Shown here: positions 27,160 to 33,341 of the stretch, piece after piece | How positions within the stretch are numbered: position 1 is the stretch's first letter | How the letters are laid out: each line of letters opens with the position of its first letter | Assembly (NCBI GenBank): GCA_018401995.1 | Contig: JAGYJR010000022.1 | Span: 1-33,341, forward strand | DNA from: Flavobacterium sp. | GTDB lineage: Bacteria > Bacteroidota > Bacteroidia > Flavobacteriales > Flavobacteriaceae | Direction of reading: 5' to 3' | Length of the DNA: 33,341 bases | Notes under the pieces: model-generated | What the model was told of the DNA's origin: nothing | Databases searched by the model: none | The model's input: the letters and a program-made list of their open reading frames with translations, nothing else | Translations under genes and position numbers: made by a program

Positions 27160-28302
27160 TTATTTTTTAACTAAACCTCTTGAGATTACTATGCGTTGAA
27201 TTTCTGAAGTTCCTTCGTAAATCTGTGTGATTTTGGAATCACGCATCATTCTTTCTACGTGGTATTCGCTTACGTAACCGTTTCCACCGTGAATTTGTAC
27301 AGCTTCGTTTGCTACTTCTAGTGCAATTTCTGAAGCGTATAATTTTGCCATAGCTCCTGAATGTGCAATATCTTCTCCATTGTCTTTTTCAGTAGCTGCT
27401 TTGTGTATTAACAATCTAGCACATGTAATTTTTACGTGCATATCCGCTAATTTGAATGCAATAGCTTGGTGGTTGAAAATGGGTTTACCAAACGCTACAC
27501 GCTCTTGTGAATATTTTAATGCTAATTCGTAAGCACCTTGTGCAATTCCTAATGCTTGTGAGGCAATTCCAATTCTTCCTCCGTTTAATGTTGACATGGC
27601 GAAAGCAAAACCAAAGCCGTCTTCGCCAATTCTGTTTTCTTTTGGAACTTTTACATCATTGAATAATAAAGTATGTGTATCAGAACCACGGATTCCCATT
27701 TTCTTTTCTTTTGGACCCACTTCAAATCCTGGCATTCCTTTTTCTACAATAAGAACGTTAATTCCTTTGTGTCCTTTTGAAGCGTCGGTTTGAGCAATAA
27801 CTAAATAAGTAGAAGCTGTTCCTCCGTTTGTAATCCAGTTTTTAGTTCCATTAAGCAAATAATGGTCGCCCATGTCAATTGCTGTTGTTTTTTGAGAGGT
27901 TGCATCTGAACCTGCTTCTGGCTCAGACAAGCAGAAAGCTCCAATTACATCTCCTTTTGCAAGCGGTGTTAAATATTTTACTTTTTGTTCCTCAGAACCA
28001 TATTTTTCTAAACCTGCACAAACTAATGAGTTGTTTACCGACATGATTACCGCTGCAGAAGCATCTACTTTAGCAATTTCTTCCATGGCTAAAACATACG
28101 ATAAGCTATCTAATCCAGCGCCACCATATTTAGGATCAACCATCATTCCCATAAAACCAAGTTCAGCCATCATTTTCACTTGCTCTGTTGGAAATTTTGA
28201 ATGTTCGTCTCTTTCAATAACTCCAGGTAATAATTCTGTTTGAGCAAAATCTCTAGCAGCTTGCTGAATCATTAAATGCTCTTCGGTTAATTTAAAATCC
28301 AT
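27160..28302 (-). CDS. Acyl-CoA dehydrogenase (short/medium-chain type)
   Basis: An FAD enzyme that forms the trans-2,3 double bond in acyl-CoA, the first step of beta-oxidation. The 380 residues start at ATG 28302 (MDFKLTEEHLMIQQAARDFAQ); a longer frame to 28368 runs across the promoter and is rejected. Motifs are GAFCLSEPEAGSDATS (about 128-143), KNWITNGG (about 160-167), SQERVAFGKPIF (about 268-279), QIHGGNGY (about 335-342) and YEGTSEIQR, with the catalytic Glu at 363. The closest named class is butyryl-CoA dehydrogenase; chain length is not readable. It is a single-gene unit with its own promoter and terminator. Confidence 0.93.
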   Translation of the reverse strand: MDFKLTEEHLMIQQAARDFAQTELLPGVIERDEHSKFPTEQVKMMAELGFMGMMVDPKYGGAGLDSLSYVLAMEEIAKVDASAAVIMSVNNSLVCAGLEKYGSEEQKVKYLTPLAKGDVIGAFCLSEPEAGSDATSQKTTAIDMGDHYLLNGTKNWITNGGTASTYLVIAQTDASKGHKGINVLIVEKGMPGFEVGPKEKKMGIRGSDTHTLLFNDVKVPKENRIGEDGFGFAFAMSTLNGGRIGIASQALGIAQGAYELALKYSQERVAFGKPIFNHQAIAFKLADMHVKITCARLLIHKAATEKDNGEDIAHSGAMAKLYASEIALEVANEAVQIHGGNGYVSEYHVERMMRDSKITQIYEGTSEIQRIVISRGLVKK

Positions 28303-28345
28303 ATTCTTTGAATAAATAGTTTGAGTTTTCCTTAAAATAATTTCC

Positions 28346-28376
28346 CAAAAGTAATTATTAATTATCATATTTTCAA
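28346..28376 (-). promoter_or_regulatory. Promoter of the acyl-CoA dehydrogenase gene
   Basis: On the minus strand: TTG (28376-28374), 20 bases, TACTTTTG (28353-28346). Both boxes and the spacing fit the Bacteroidota consensus exactly. Confidence 0.75.
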
Positions 28377-28398
28377 TAACTATTTGTAATTTTAACCC

Positions 28399-29469
28399 AT
28401 GTTTAAAGATAGCTATAAGGTAATAGGAGTAATGTCTGGCACTTCGTTAGATGGAATTGATTTAGCTTATCTTTTTTTTAACTACTCCGACCAATGGAAT
28501 TTTCAAATTTCACATACGGCAACTGTTCCTTATTCCGATAGTTGGAAACAAAAATTGCAAACCGCCATTTATTTTAACGAGCAAGAATTAGGCGAATTAA
28601 ATGTTGCTTATACGCAATATTTAGCTGATGTAATCCAAAAATTCATCACTTCAAACCAAATTGATTCCATTGATGCAATTTGTAGTCATGGACATACCAT
28701 TTTACATCAACCGCAAAATGGATTTACGTTGCAGATTGGTAATTTATCAATGCTAAGTCAACTCTTGAATCAAAATATAGTTTGTGATTTTCGAGTACAA
28801 GACGTTGAACTAGGAGGACAAGGAGCACCTTTGGTTCCAATTGGAGATGAATTATTATTTAAGGAATATGATTATTGCTTGAACTTGGGTGGATTTTCAA
28901 ATGTTTCTTTTAATGAAAATGGAACTCGCATTGCCTTTGATATTTCTCCTGTTAACACCGTTTTGAATTTTTATGCCAATACCTTAGGATTGGAATACGA
29001 TGCAGCTGGAAAAATTGCAAAATCTGGGAAACTTAACGAAGTGTTATTTCAAGAATTGAATGCTGTTGACTTTTATTCAAAATCCTATCCAAAATCATTG
29101 GGAATGGAGTTTGTAAACCAATATATTTTGCCAATCATTCAACGAACGACAATTGAAACGGATGGTATTTTACACACTTTTGTTGAGCATATTGCTTTTC
29201 AAATTGCTAAAGCGCTTCCTACGAAAAAAGGAAAATTACTAGCAACTGGTGGTGGTGCTTATAATTTGTATTTATTGGAACGAGTGCAATTTTATTTGCC
29301 AAATATGAAAGTTATAGTTCCTGATACTAAAGTAATTGAATTTAAAGAAGCGCTAATTTTTGGATTTTTAGGTGTTTTGCGCTTGCGAAATGAAGTTAAT
29401 GTTTTGTCTAGTGTTACGGGTGCAAAAGAGAACCATTCGTCGGGAAAAATATTTTTTAAAACGGTCTAA
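28399..29469 (+). CDS. anmK: Anhydro-N-acetylmuramic acid kinase
   Basis: AnmK opens and phosphorylates 1,6-anhydroMurNAc to MurNAc-6-phosphate in cell-wall recycling. 356 residues. The ATP-binding start is VIGVMSGTSLDGID (8-21). CSHGHTILHQP (about 94-104), VCDFRVQDVELGGQGAPLVP (about 131-150), NLGGFSNVSF (about 164-173) and FDISPVNTVLN (about 180-190) are family blocks. ATGGGAYN (about 281-288) is the second phosphate-binding motif. A weak -7-like TAATTTTA lies directly before the ATG, so the leader is very short or absent. NamZ, at 17582, acts on related substrates; murQ is not in the window. Confidence 0.95.
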   Translation: MFKDSYKVIGVMSGTSLDGIDLAYLFFNYSDQWNFQISHTATVPYSDSWKQKLQTAIYFNEQELGELNVAYTQYLADVIQKFITSNQIDSIDAICSHGHTILHQPQNGFTLQIGNLSMLSQLLNQNIVCDFRVQDVELGGQGAPLVPIGDELLFKEYDYCLNLGGFSNVSFNENGTRIAFDISPVNTVLNFYANTLGLEYDAAGKIAKSGKLNEVLFQELNAVDFYSKSYPKSLGMEFVNQYILPIIQRTTIETDGILHTFVEHIAFQIAKALPTKKGKLLATGGGAYNLYLLERVQFYLPNMKVIVPDTKVIEFKEALIFGFLGVLRLRNEVNVLSSVTGAKENHSSGKIFFKTV

Positions 29470-29508
29470 TTTAACCTTTTAATTTAAGTAGCAATTCGAT
29501 AGATTATG

Positions 29509-29516
29509 TATATTTG
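29509..29516 (+). promoter_or_regulatory. -7 element TATATTTG of the dehydrogenase gene
   Basis: An exact TAnnTTTG match 31 bases before the ATG at 29548. It lies inside the longer frame from 29506, which rules that longer start out. Confidence 0.6.
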
Positions 29517-29547
29517 TGCTGCAAAAAAAACTACAACAAACAACAAA

Positions 29548-30774
29548 ATGAAAGATTTACTTCAAAAATTTGAAAATAAAGAACCCGAAATAGTATTTAA
29601 TTGGAAAGATCCTGAAACAGAAGCCGAAGGTTGGACGGTAATTAACTCTTTAAGAGGTGGTGCTGCTGGCGGTGGAACAAGAATGCGAAAAGGATTGGAT
29701 ATGAATGAAGTTTTGTCATTGGCAAAAACTATGGAAGTGAAATTTTCAGTTTCTGGTCCAGCTATTGGTGGTGCAAAATCGGGAATCAATTTTGATCCAA
29801 ACGATCCAAGAAAAAAAGGAGTTTTAGAACGTTGGTACAAAGCGGTTTCGCCTTTGTTGAAAAATTACTATGGAACAGGAGGTGATTTAAATGTGGATGA
29901 AATTCATGAAGTAATTCCAATGACAGAAGATTGTGGGGTTTGGCATCCGCAAGAAGGTGTTTTTAATGGTCACTTTAAACCAACAGAAGCTGATAAAATT
30001 AACCGAATTGGCCAATTGCGTCAAGGTGTAATTAAAGTAATTGAAAATCCAAATTTTTCTCCTGATGTAAATCGCAAATATACCGTAGCCGATATGATTA
30101 CAGGTTATGGTGTTGCTGAAGCGGTTCGTCATTATTACACTATTTTTGGTGGTGATGTAAAAGGGAAGAAAGCCATAGTTCAAGGATTTGGAAATGTAGG
30201 TTCTGCCGCTGCTTTTTATTTGGCTCAAATGGGCGCAAAAGTAGTGGGAATCATCGATAGAGATGGTGGATTAATCAATGAAAATGGTTTTACTTTCGAG
30301 GAAATTACTACTTTATTTCTAAACAAAGACGGAAATAAATTGGTAGCAGAAAATATGATTCCTTTTGAAGAAATTAATGCCAAAATCTGGTCTTTGGGAG
30401 CTCAAGTTTTTGCTCCTTGTGCAGCGTCAAGATTGGTGACTAAAGACCAGGTGGATCAAATGATTGCTTCTGGTTTAGAGGTGATTTCAAGTGGTGCTAA
30501 TGTTCCGTTTGCAGATAAAGAAATCTTTTTTGGACCAATTATGGAAGCAACCGATGCAAAAGTAAGCTTGATTCCAGATTTTATTGCTAACTGTGGAATG
30601 GCTCGTGTTTTTGCTTATTTCATGGAGAAAAAAGTGCAAATGACCGATGATGCTATTTTCTCTGATACTTCAAACACAATTAAAAATGCGATTCAAAAAG
30701 TGTATGACTTGAGTGCTGATAAGAAAAATATCAGCGAAAGAGCCTTTGAAATTGCTTTAAAACAACTTGTTTAA
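29548..30774 (+). CDS. Glu/Leu/Phe/Val dehydrogenase family, probably glutamate dehydrogenase
   Basis: 408 residues from ATG 29548. An in-frame ATG at 29506 precedes the -7 element and adds only a low-complexity leader. Domain 1 holds RGGAAGGGTRMRKGL (36-50), GPAIGGAKSGI (70-80, with the substrate-binding Lys77) and GTGGDLNVDE (109-118, with Asp113). Domain 2 is a Rossmann fold with VQGFGNVGSAAAF (211-223) and an Asp after strand 2 in GIIDRDGG. The family oxidatively deaminates an amino acid; glutamate is the usual substrate in flavobacteria, but leucine or valine cannot be excluded. nhaD follows after 24 bases, so the two may share a transcript. Confidence 0.9.
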   Translation: MKDLLQKFENKEPEIVFNWKDPETEAEGWTVINSLRGGAAGGGTRMRKGLDMNEVLSLAKTMEVKFSVSGPAIGGAKSGINFDPNDPRKKGVLERWYKAVSPLLKNYYGTGGDLNVDEIHEVIPMTEDCGVWHPQEGVFNGHFKPTEADKINRIGQLRQGVIKVIENPNFSPDVNRKYTVADMITGYGVAEAVRHYYTIFGGDVKGKKAIVQGFGNVGSAAAFYLAQMGAKVVGIIDRDGGLINENGFTFEEITTLFLNKDGNKLVAENMIPFEEINAKIWSLGAQVFAPCAASRLVTKDQVDQMIASGLEVISSGANVPFADKEIFFGPIMEATDAKVSLIPDFIANCGMARVFAYFMEKKVQMTDDAIFSDTSNTIKNAIQKVYDLSADKKNISERAFEIALKQLV

Positions 30775-30798
30775 ATTTAAAACCCCAATCAAATTACA

Positions 30799-32145
30799 AT
30801 GGAAATTTTATTAGTCACTATTTTTATCCTTGGTTATTTAGGAATTGCTTTTGAGCACACTTTTAAAATTGATAAATTAATTCCTGCTTTAGCCATGATG
30901 GCCATATTATGGGCTTTAATAGCAATAAATCACCTTGAAGTTTTTGAAATTGTTTCCGGTCAAGGAAAAGTAGCCCATCATGTGGAGCCTGTTTTATTAC
31001 ATCACTTAGGAAAAACTGCCGAGATTTTATTTTTCTTAATGGGAGCAATGACCATCGTTGAAATTATTGATTATTTCGATGGCTTTTCAACTATCAAATC
31101 ATTTATTAAGGCGAAAAGAAAGGTGAAACTTTTATGGTTGTTTACAACTTTAGCTTTTGTTCTTTCTGCTGTAATTGACAACTTAACAGCTACCATTGTA
31201 TTAATTACTATTTTACAAAAAATCATTAAAGACAAGGAAACAAGATTGTGGTTTGCCGGTTTGATTGTAATTGCTGCAAATGCTGGTGGAGCTTGGTCTC
31301 CAATTGGTGATGTTACTACAACAATGTTGTGGATTGCGAATAAAGTTTCTGCAGATCAATTAGTAGTTAATGTATTGATTCCTTCTATTTTGTGTTTTGT
31401 AGTTCCAACTTTAATTGCATCAAGAATGTCTGTATTTAAAGGTGAAATTGAAGGAGAAATTCAAGAAGTAAAAGAAAAGTCAAAATACAGTGCTATTATG
31501 TTTTATTTAGGACTTGGAGCTATTTTATTTGTTCCTGTTTTTAAAACAGTTACGCACTTACCACCTTATGTAGGAATGATGTTGTCATTGGCAATAGTTG
31601 CAGCTGTAGCTGAATATTTAAGTAACTTTAAATTTAGTGTGGCTGGCGCATTGCAAGACGACAAAACAGGACATCACAGTCCAATTCATAAATCACTTTC
31701 AAAAATTGAAATGCCAAGTTTATTATTCTTTTTAGGAATTTTAATGGCAGTAGCGGCTTTGGAATCATTGGGAATGTTATTTGATTTTGCAGGTATTCTT
31801 GAAAAATCGGTACCAATGGTTGGAACAGAATCAGCTACTAGAATTTCTGATTTAGTGGTTGTGTTACTTGGTGTAGGTTCGGCAGTTATTGATAACGTTC
31901 CTTTAGTAGCAGCCAGTATTGGTATGTTTGATTTACCTTTGAATGAACCAGCTTGGCATTTTATTGCCTATGCAGCAGGAACAGGTGGAAGTATTTTAAT
32001 TATTGGTTCGGCAGCTGGAGTAGTGGCTATGGGAATGGAAAAAATTGACTTTTTCTGGTATTTAAAGAAAATTGGGGGTTTAGCATTTTTAGGTTTTGTT
32101 GCCGGTGCAATTGGTTTTATTGTACTAAGAGGTCTTATTCATTAA
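30799..32145 (+). CDS. nhaD: Sodium:proton antiporter NhaD
   Basis: 448 residues with about 12-13 hydrophobic helices. The paired ion-transporter blocks with buried acidic residues are visible: SAVIDNLTATIVLI (about 123-136) with NAGGAWSPIGDVTTTMLW (about 159-176) in the first half, and GSAVIDNVPLVAAS in the second half with GTGGSILIIGSAAGVVAMG (about 396-414). NhaD exchanges Na+ or Li+ for H+ across the inner membrane, for sodium and pH balance. It lies 24 bases after the dehydrogenase gene, with no terminator between them. A new promoter-like site follows before exbB. Confidence 0.93.
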   Translation: MEILLVTIFILGYLGIAFEHTFKIDKLIPALAMMAILWALIAINHLEVFEIVSGQGKVAHHVEPVLLHHLGKTAEILFFLMGAMTIVEIIDYFDGFSTIKSFIKAKRKVKLLWLFTTLAFVLSAVIDNLTATIVLITILQKIIKDKETRLWFAGLIVIAANAGGAWSPIGDVTTTMLWIANKVSADQLVVNVLIPSILCFVVPTLIASRMSVFKGEIEGEIQEVKEKSKYSAIMFYLGLGAILFVPVFKTVTHLPPYVGMMLSLAIVAAVAEYLSNFKFSVAGALQDDKTGHHSPIHKSLSKIEMPSLLFFLGILMAVAALESLGMLFDFAGILEKSVPMVGTESATRISDLVVVLLGVGSAVIDNVPLVAASIGMFDLPLNEPAWHFIAYAAGTGGSILIIGSAAGVVAMGMEKIDFFWYLKKIGGLAFLGFVAGAIGFIVLRGLIH

Positions 32146-32147
32146 TA

Positions 32148-32163
32148 CGGCACAATTTTTGAC
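32148..32163 (+). promoter_or_regulatory. Possible sigma-54 promoter before exbB
   Basis: GGCAC at 32149-32153 and TTGA at 32159-32162 have the 12-base GG-to-G spacing of TGGCACN5TTGC. The -24 part matches well; the final C of the -12 box is A. No TAnnTTTG box is seen in this gap. Confidence 0.35.
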
Positions 32164-32200
32164 ATTATAAATCGTTAATTAATAGTAAACAATATAATTT

Positions 32201-32905
32201 ATGAGTATTTTTCTTCAAGTTGATAGTTTAGCAGTTGCTAGTCAAATGGCAGCAGAAGATGCGCCAGTTGAAAAAACACTTTCTATATGGGAATTGTTAA
32301 CCAGTGGTGGCGTTGGAGGTCAAGCGATAATTTTAGTGCTTTTCATCTTGTTGTTCATGGCGTTGTTCCTTTATTTTGAGCGACTAATGGCTATTAATAA
32401 AGCTAGTAAAATTGATGCTAACTTCATGAACAACATCAAAATGAATATCCTATCGGGGAAAATTGACTCAGCTAAAATGTTGTGTGCGCAAACCAATTCT
32501 CCAGTAGCACGATTAATCGAAAAAGGAATTTCTCGTATCGGAAAGCCATTGGAAGATATCAACACTGCCATCGAAAATGCTGGAAATTTAGAACTATACA
32601 AATTAGAGAAAAATACGAGTATGTTAGCTACCATTTCTGGTGCTGGACCTATGATTGGTTTCTTGGGTACGGTTTTAGGTATGATTCTTGCATTTCATAA
32701 AATGGCCAGCGGTGGTGGGCAAATTGAAGTTGGTGCTCTAGCAGAAGGAATTTACACCGCGATGACAACAACCGTAATTGGACTTATTGTTGGTATTATT
32801 GCTTACATCGGCTACAATCACTTGGTAGTAAAAACCAATAAAGTAGTGAACCAAATGGAGGCAAATGCAGTAGATTTCCTTGATTTATTAAACGATCCTG
32901 TATAA
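32201..32905 (+). CDS. exbB: ExbB/TolQ/MotA-type proton channel protein
   Basis: 234 residues with three transmembrane helices: about 41-61 (QAIILVLFILLFMALFLYF), about 144-166 (GAGPMIGFLGTVLGMILAFH) and about 187-207 (TTTVIGLIVGIIAYIGY). The cytoplasmic loop 65-140 and the GxGPxxGFLGTVxGM motif are typical. With ExbD it forms the inner-membrane motor that drives TonB-dependent outer-membrane transporters, which are abundant in Bacteroidota. A TolQ role cannot be excluded. The stop overlaps the exbD start by one base (TAATG). The ATG is well set behind the possible sigma-54 site. Confidence 0.92.
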   Translation: MSIFLQVDSLAVASQMAAEDAPVEKTLSIWELLTSGGVGGQAIILVLFILLFMALFLYFERLMAINKASKIDANFMNNIKMNILSGKIDSAKMLCAQTNSPVARLIEKGISRIGKPLEDINTAIENAGNLELYKLEKNTSMLATISGAGPMIGFLGTVLGMILAFHKMASGGGQIEVGALAEGIYTAMTTTVIGLIVGIIAYIGYNHLVVKTNKVVNQMEANAVDFLDLLNDPV

Positions 32906-33300
32906 TGAGGTTGGGAAAAGATAAAAATAAAGTGTCAACAGAATTCAACATGTCGTCTATGACGGATATTGTGTTCTTGCTGTTGATTTTCTTTATGATT
33001 ACATCTACTATGGTAACTACCAATGCATTAGATTTGGTATTGCCAAAAGGAAAAGGTAAAACCGATAGCAACAAAAGTTTATCGGTTAGTATTGATAAGG
33101 ATTTGCAATTTTTTATCGATAAAAATGCAGTCGATGAAACTCAATTGGAAACCCAATTATTAGCATTAATGGCTAATAACGAAAATAAAGCTATTGTTTT
33201 GCGCGCTGAGAAATCAGTTCCGCACGAAAAAGTAGTTTATGTGATGGATATCGCTTATCGCAATCAGTTAAAAATGGTTGTGGCGGTTAGTCCAAAGTAA
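32905..33300 (+). CDS. exbD: ExbD/TolR-type motor protein
   Basis: 131 residues. A short cytoplasmic N-terminus and NMSSMTDIVFLLLIFFMITS form the single transmembrane helix, whose Asp21 is the proton-carrying residue of the family. A periplasmic domain (about 45-131) follows, with VSIDKDLQFFIDKNAV and VLRAEKSVPHEKVVYVMDIA, as in ExbD/TolR. It is translated together with exbB through the TAATG overlap. A TonB-like gene often follows, but the window ends 41 bases downstream with a structured repeat, which suggests that the transcript ends here. Confidence 0.93.
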   Translation: MRLGKDKNKVSTEFNMSSMTDIVFLLLIFFMITSTMVTTNALDLVLPKGKGKTDSNKSLSVSIDKDLQFFIDKNAVDETQLETQLLALMANNENKAIVLRAEKSVPHEKVVYVMDIAYRNQLKMVVAVSPK

Positions 33301-33309
33301 GAGAAGCTT

Positions 33310-33341
33310 AATCCAGCTATTCGCTCTAGTTTTTTGCTTTT
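33310..33341. ncRNA. Large stem-loop element, second copy, cut by the window end
   Basis: AATCCAGCT followed by ATTCGCTCTAG, T6 and GCTTTT aligns with the left arm of the element at 20148-20181 (about 17 of the first 24 bases identical). Like that copy, it begins shortly after a + strand stop codon. Confidence 0.5.

Overview
The window comes from a low-GC member of Bacteroidota, almost certainly family Flavobacteriaceae and close to Flavobacterium. The 16S rRNA ends in the Bacteroidota form GGAACACCTCCTTTCT. Promoters follow the Bacteroidota pattern TTG-N19-23-TAnnTTTG, and Shine-Dalgarno sequences are essentially absent. Most genes are household genes of an aerobic flavobacterium. Assignments come from reading the sequence; no database search was possible.

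Layout. 1-4717 (+): end of queA, kynureninase, a MORN-repeat lipoprotein, a ureohydrolase and a lipoprotein of unknown function. 4767-8561 (-): a compact photolyase cluster, read as flavin reductase, a 59-residue DUF2256 protein, CRY-DASH cryptochrome/photolyase and an FeS-type (6-4) photolyase. 8713-17564: kmo (kynurenine 3-monooxygenase), the DUF2339/DUF3999 envelope pair, a cupin, queE, a DUF2059 protein, a methyltransferase, a YkgJ-type cysteine-cluster protein and another lipoprotein. 17582-20115: namZ (exo-N-acetylmuramidase), divergent from a LolE/FtsX-type permease. 20116-26038: one rRNA operon (three tandem promoters, 16S, tRNA-Ile, tRNA-Ala, 23S, 5S, terminator). 26039-27159: gene-poor DNA with a frameshifted lipoprotein remnant and structured repeats. 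27160-33300: acyl-CoA dehydrogenase (-), anmK, a glutamate-type dehydrogenase, nhaD, exbB and exbD. An intergenic element is cut by the window end.

How the genes work together. kynU and kmo are two steps of tryptophan breakdown or de novo NAD synthesis. queA and queE are two steps of queuosine synthesis. NamZ and AnmK both handle muramic sugars from cell-wall turnover. The photolyase cluster joins two repair or photoreceptor flavoproteins with a flavin reductase. exbB/exbD supply proton-motive energy to an outer-membrane TonB or Tol system.

Most unusual points. (1) Several intergenic regions hold degenerate arrays with a strict 7-bp (once 8-bp) period, three of them next to promoters. (2) A family of TGTCA-plus-hairpin repeats recurs, with stems that change sequence but stay paired. 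(3) A large asymmetric stem-loop element lies after the permease gene, and the start of a second copy lies after exbD. (4) From the tRNAs through 23S and 5S to the neighbouring pseudogene, the sequence is full of single-base indels, some in universally invariant rRNA sites such as the sarcin-ricin loop, while the protein genes elsewhere in the window are intact. An unpolished repeat copy in the assembly explains this best; true decay of the operon is the alternative.
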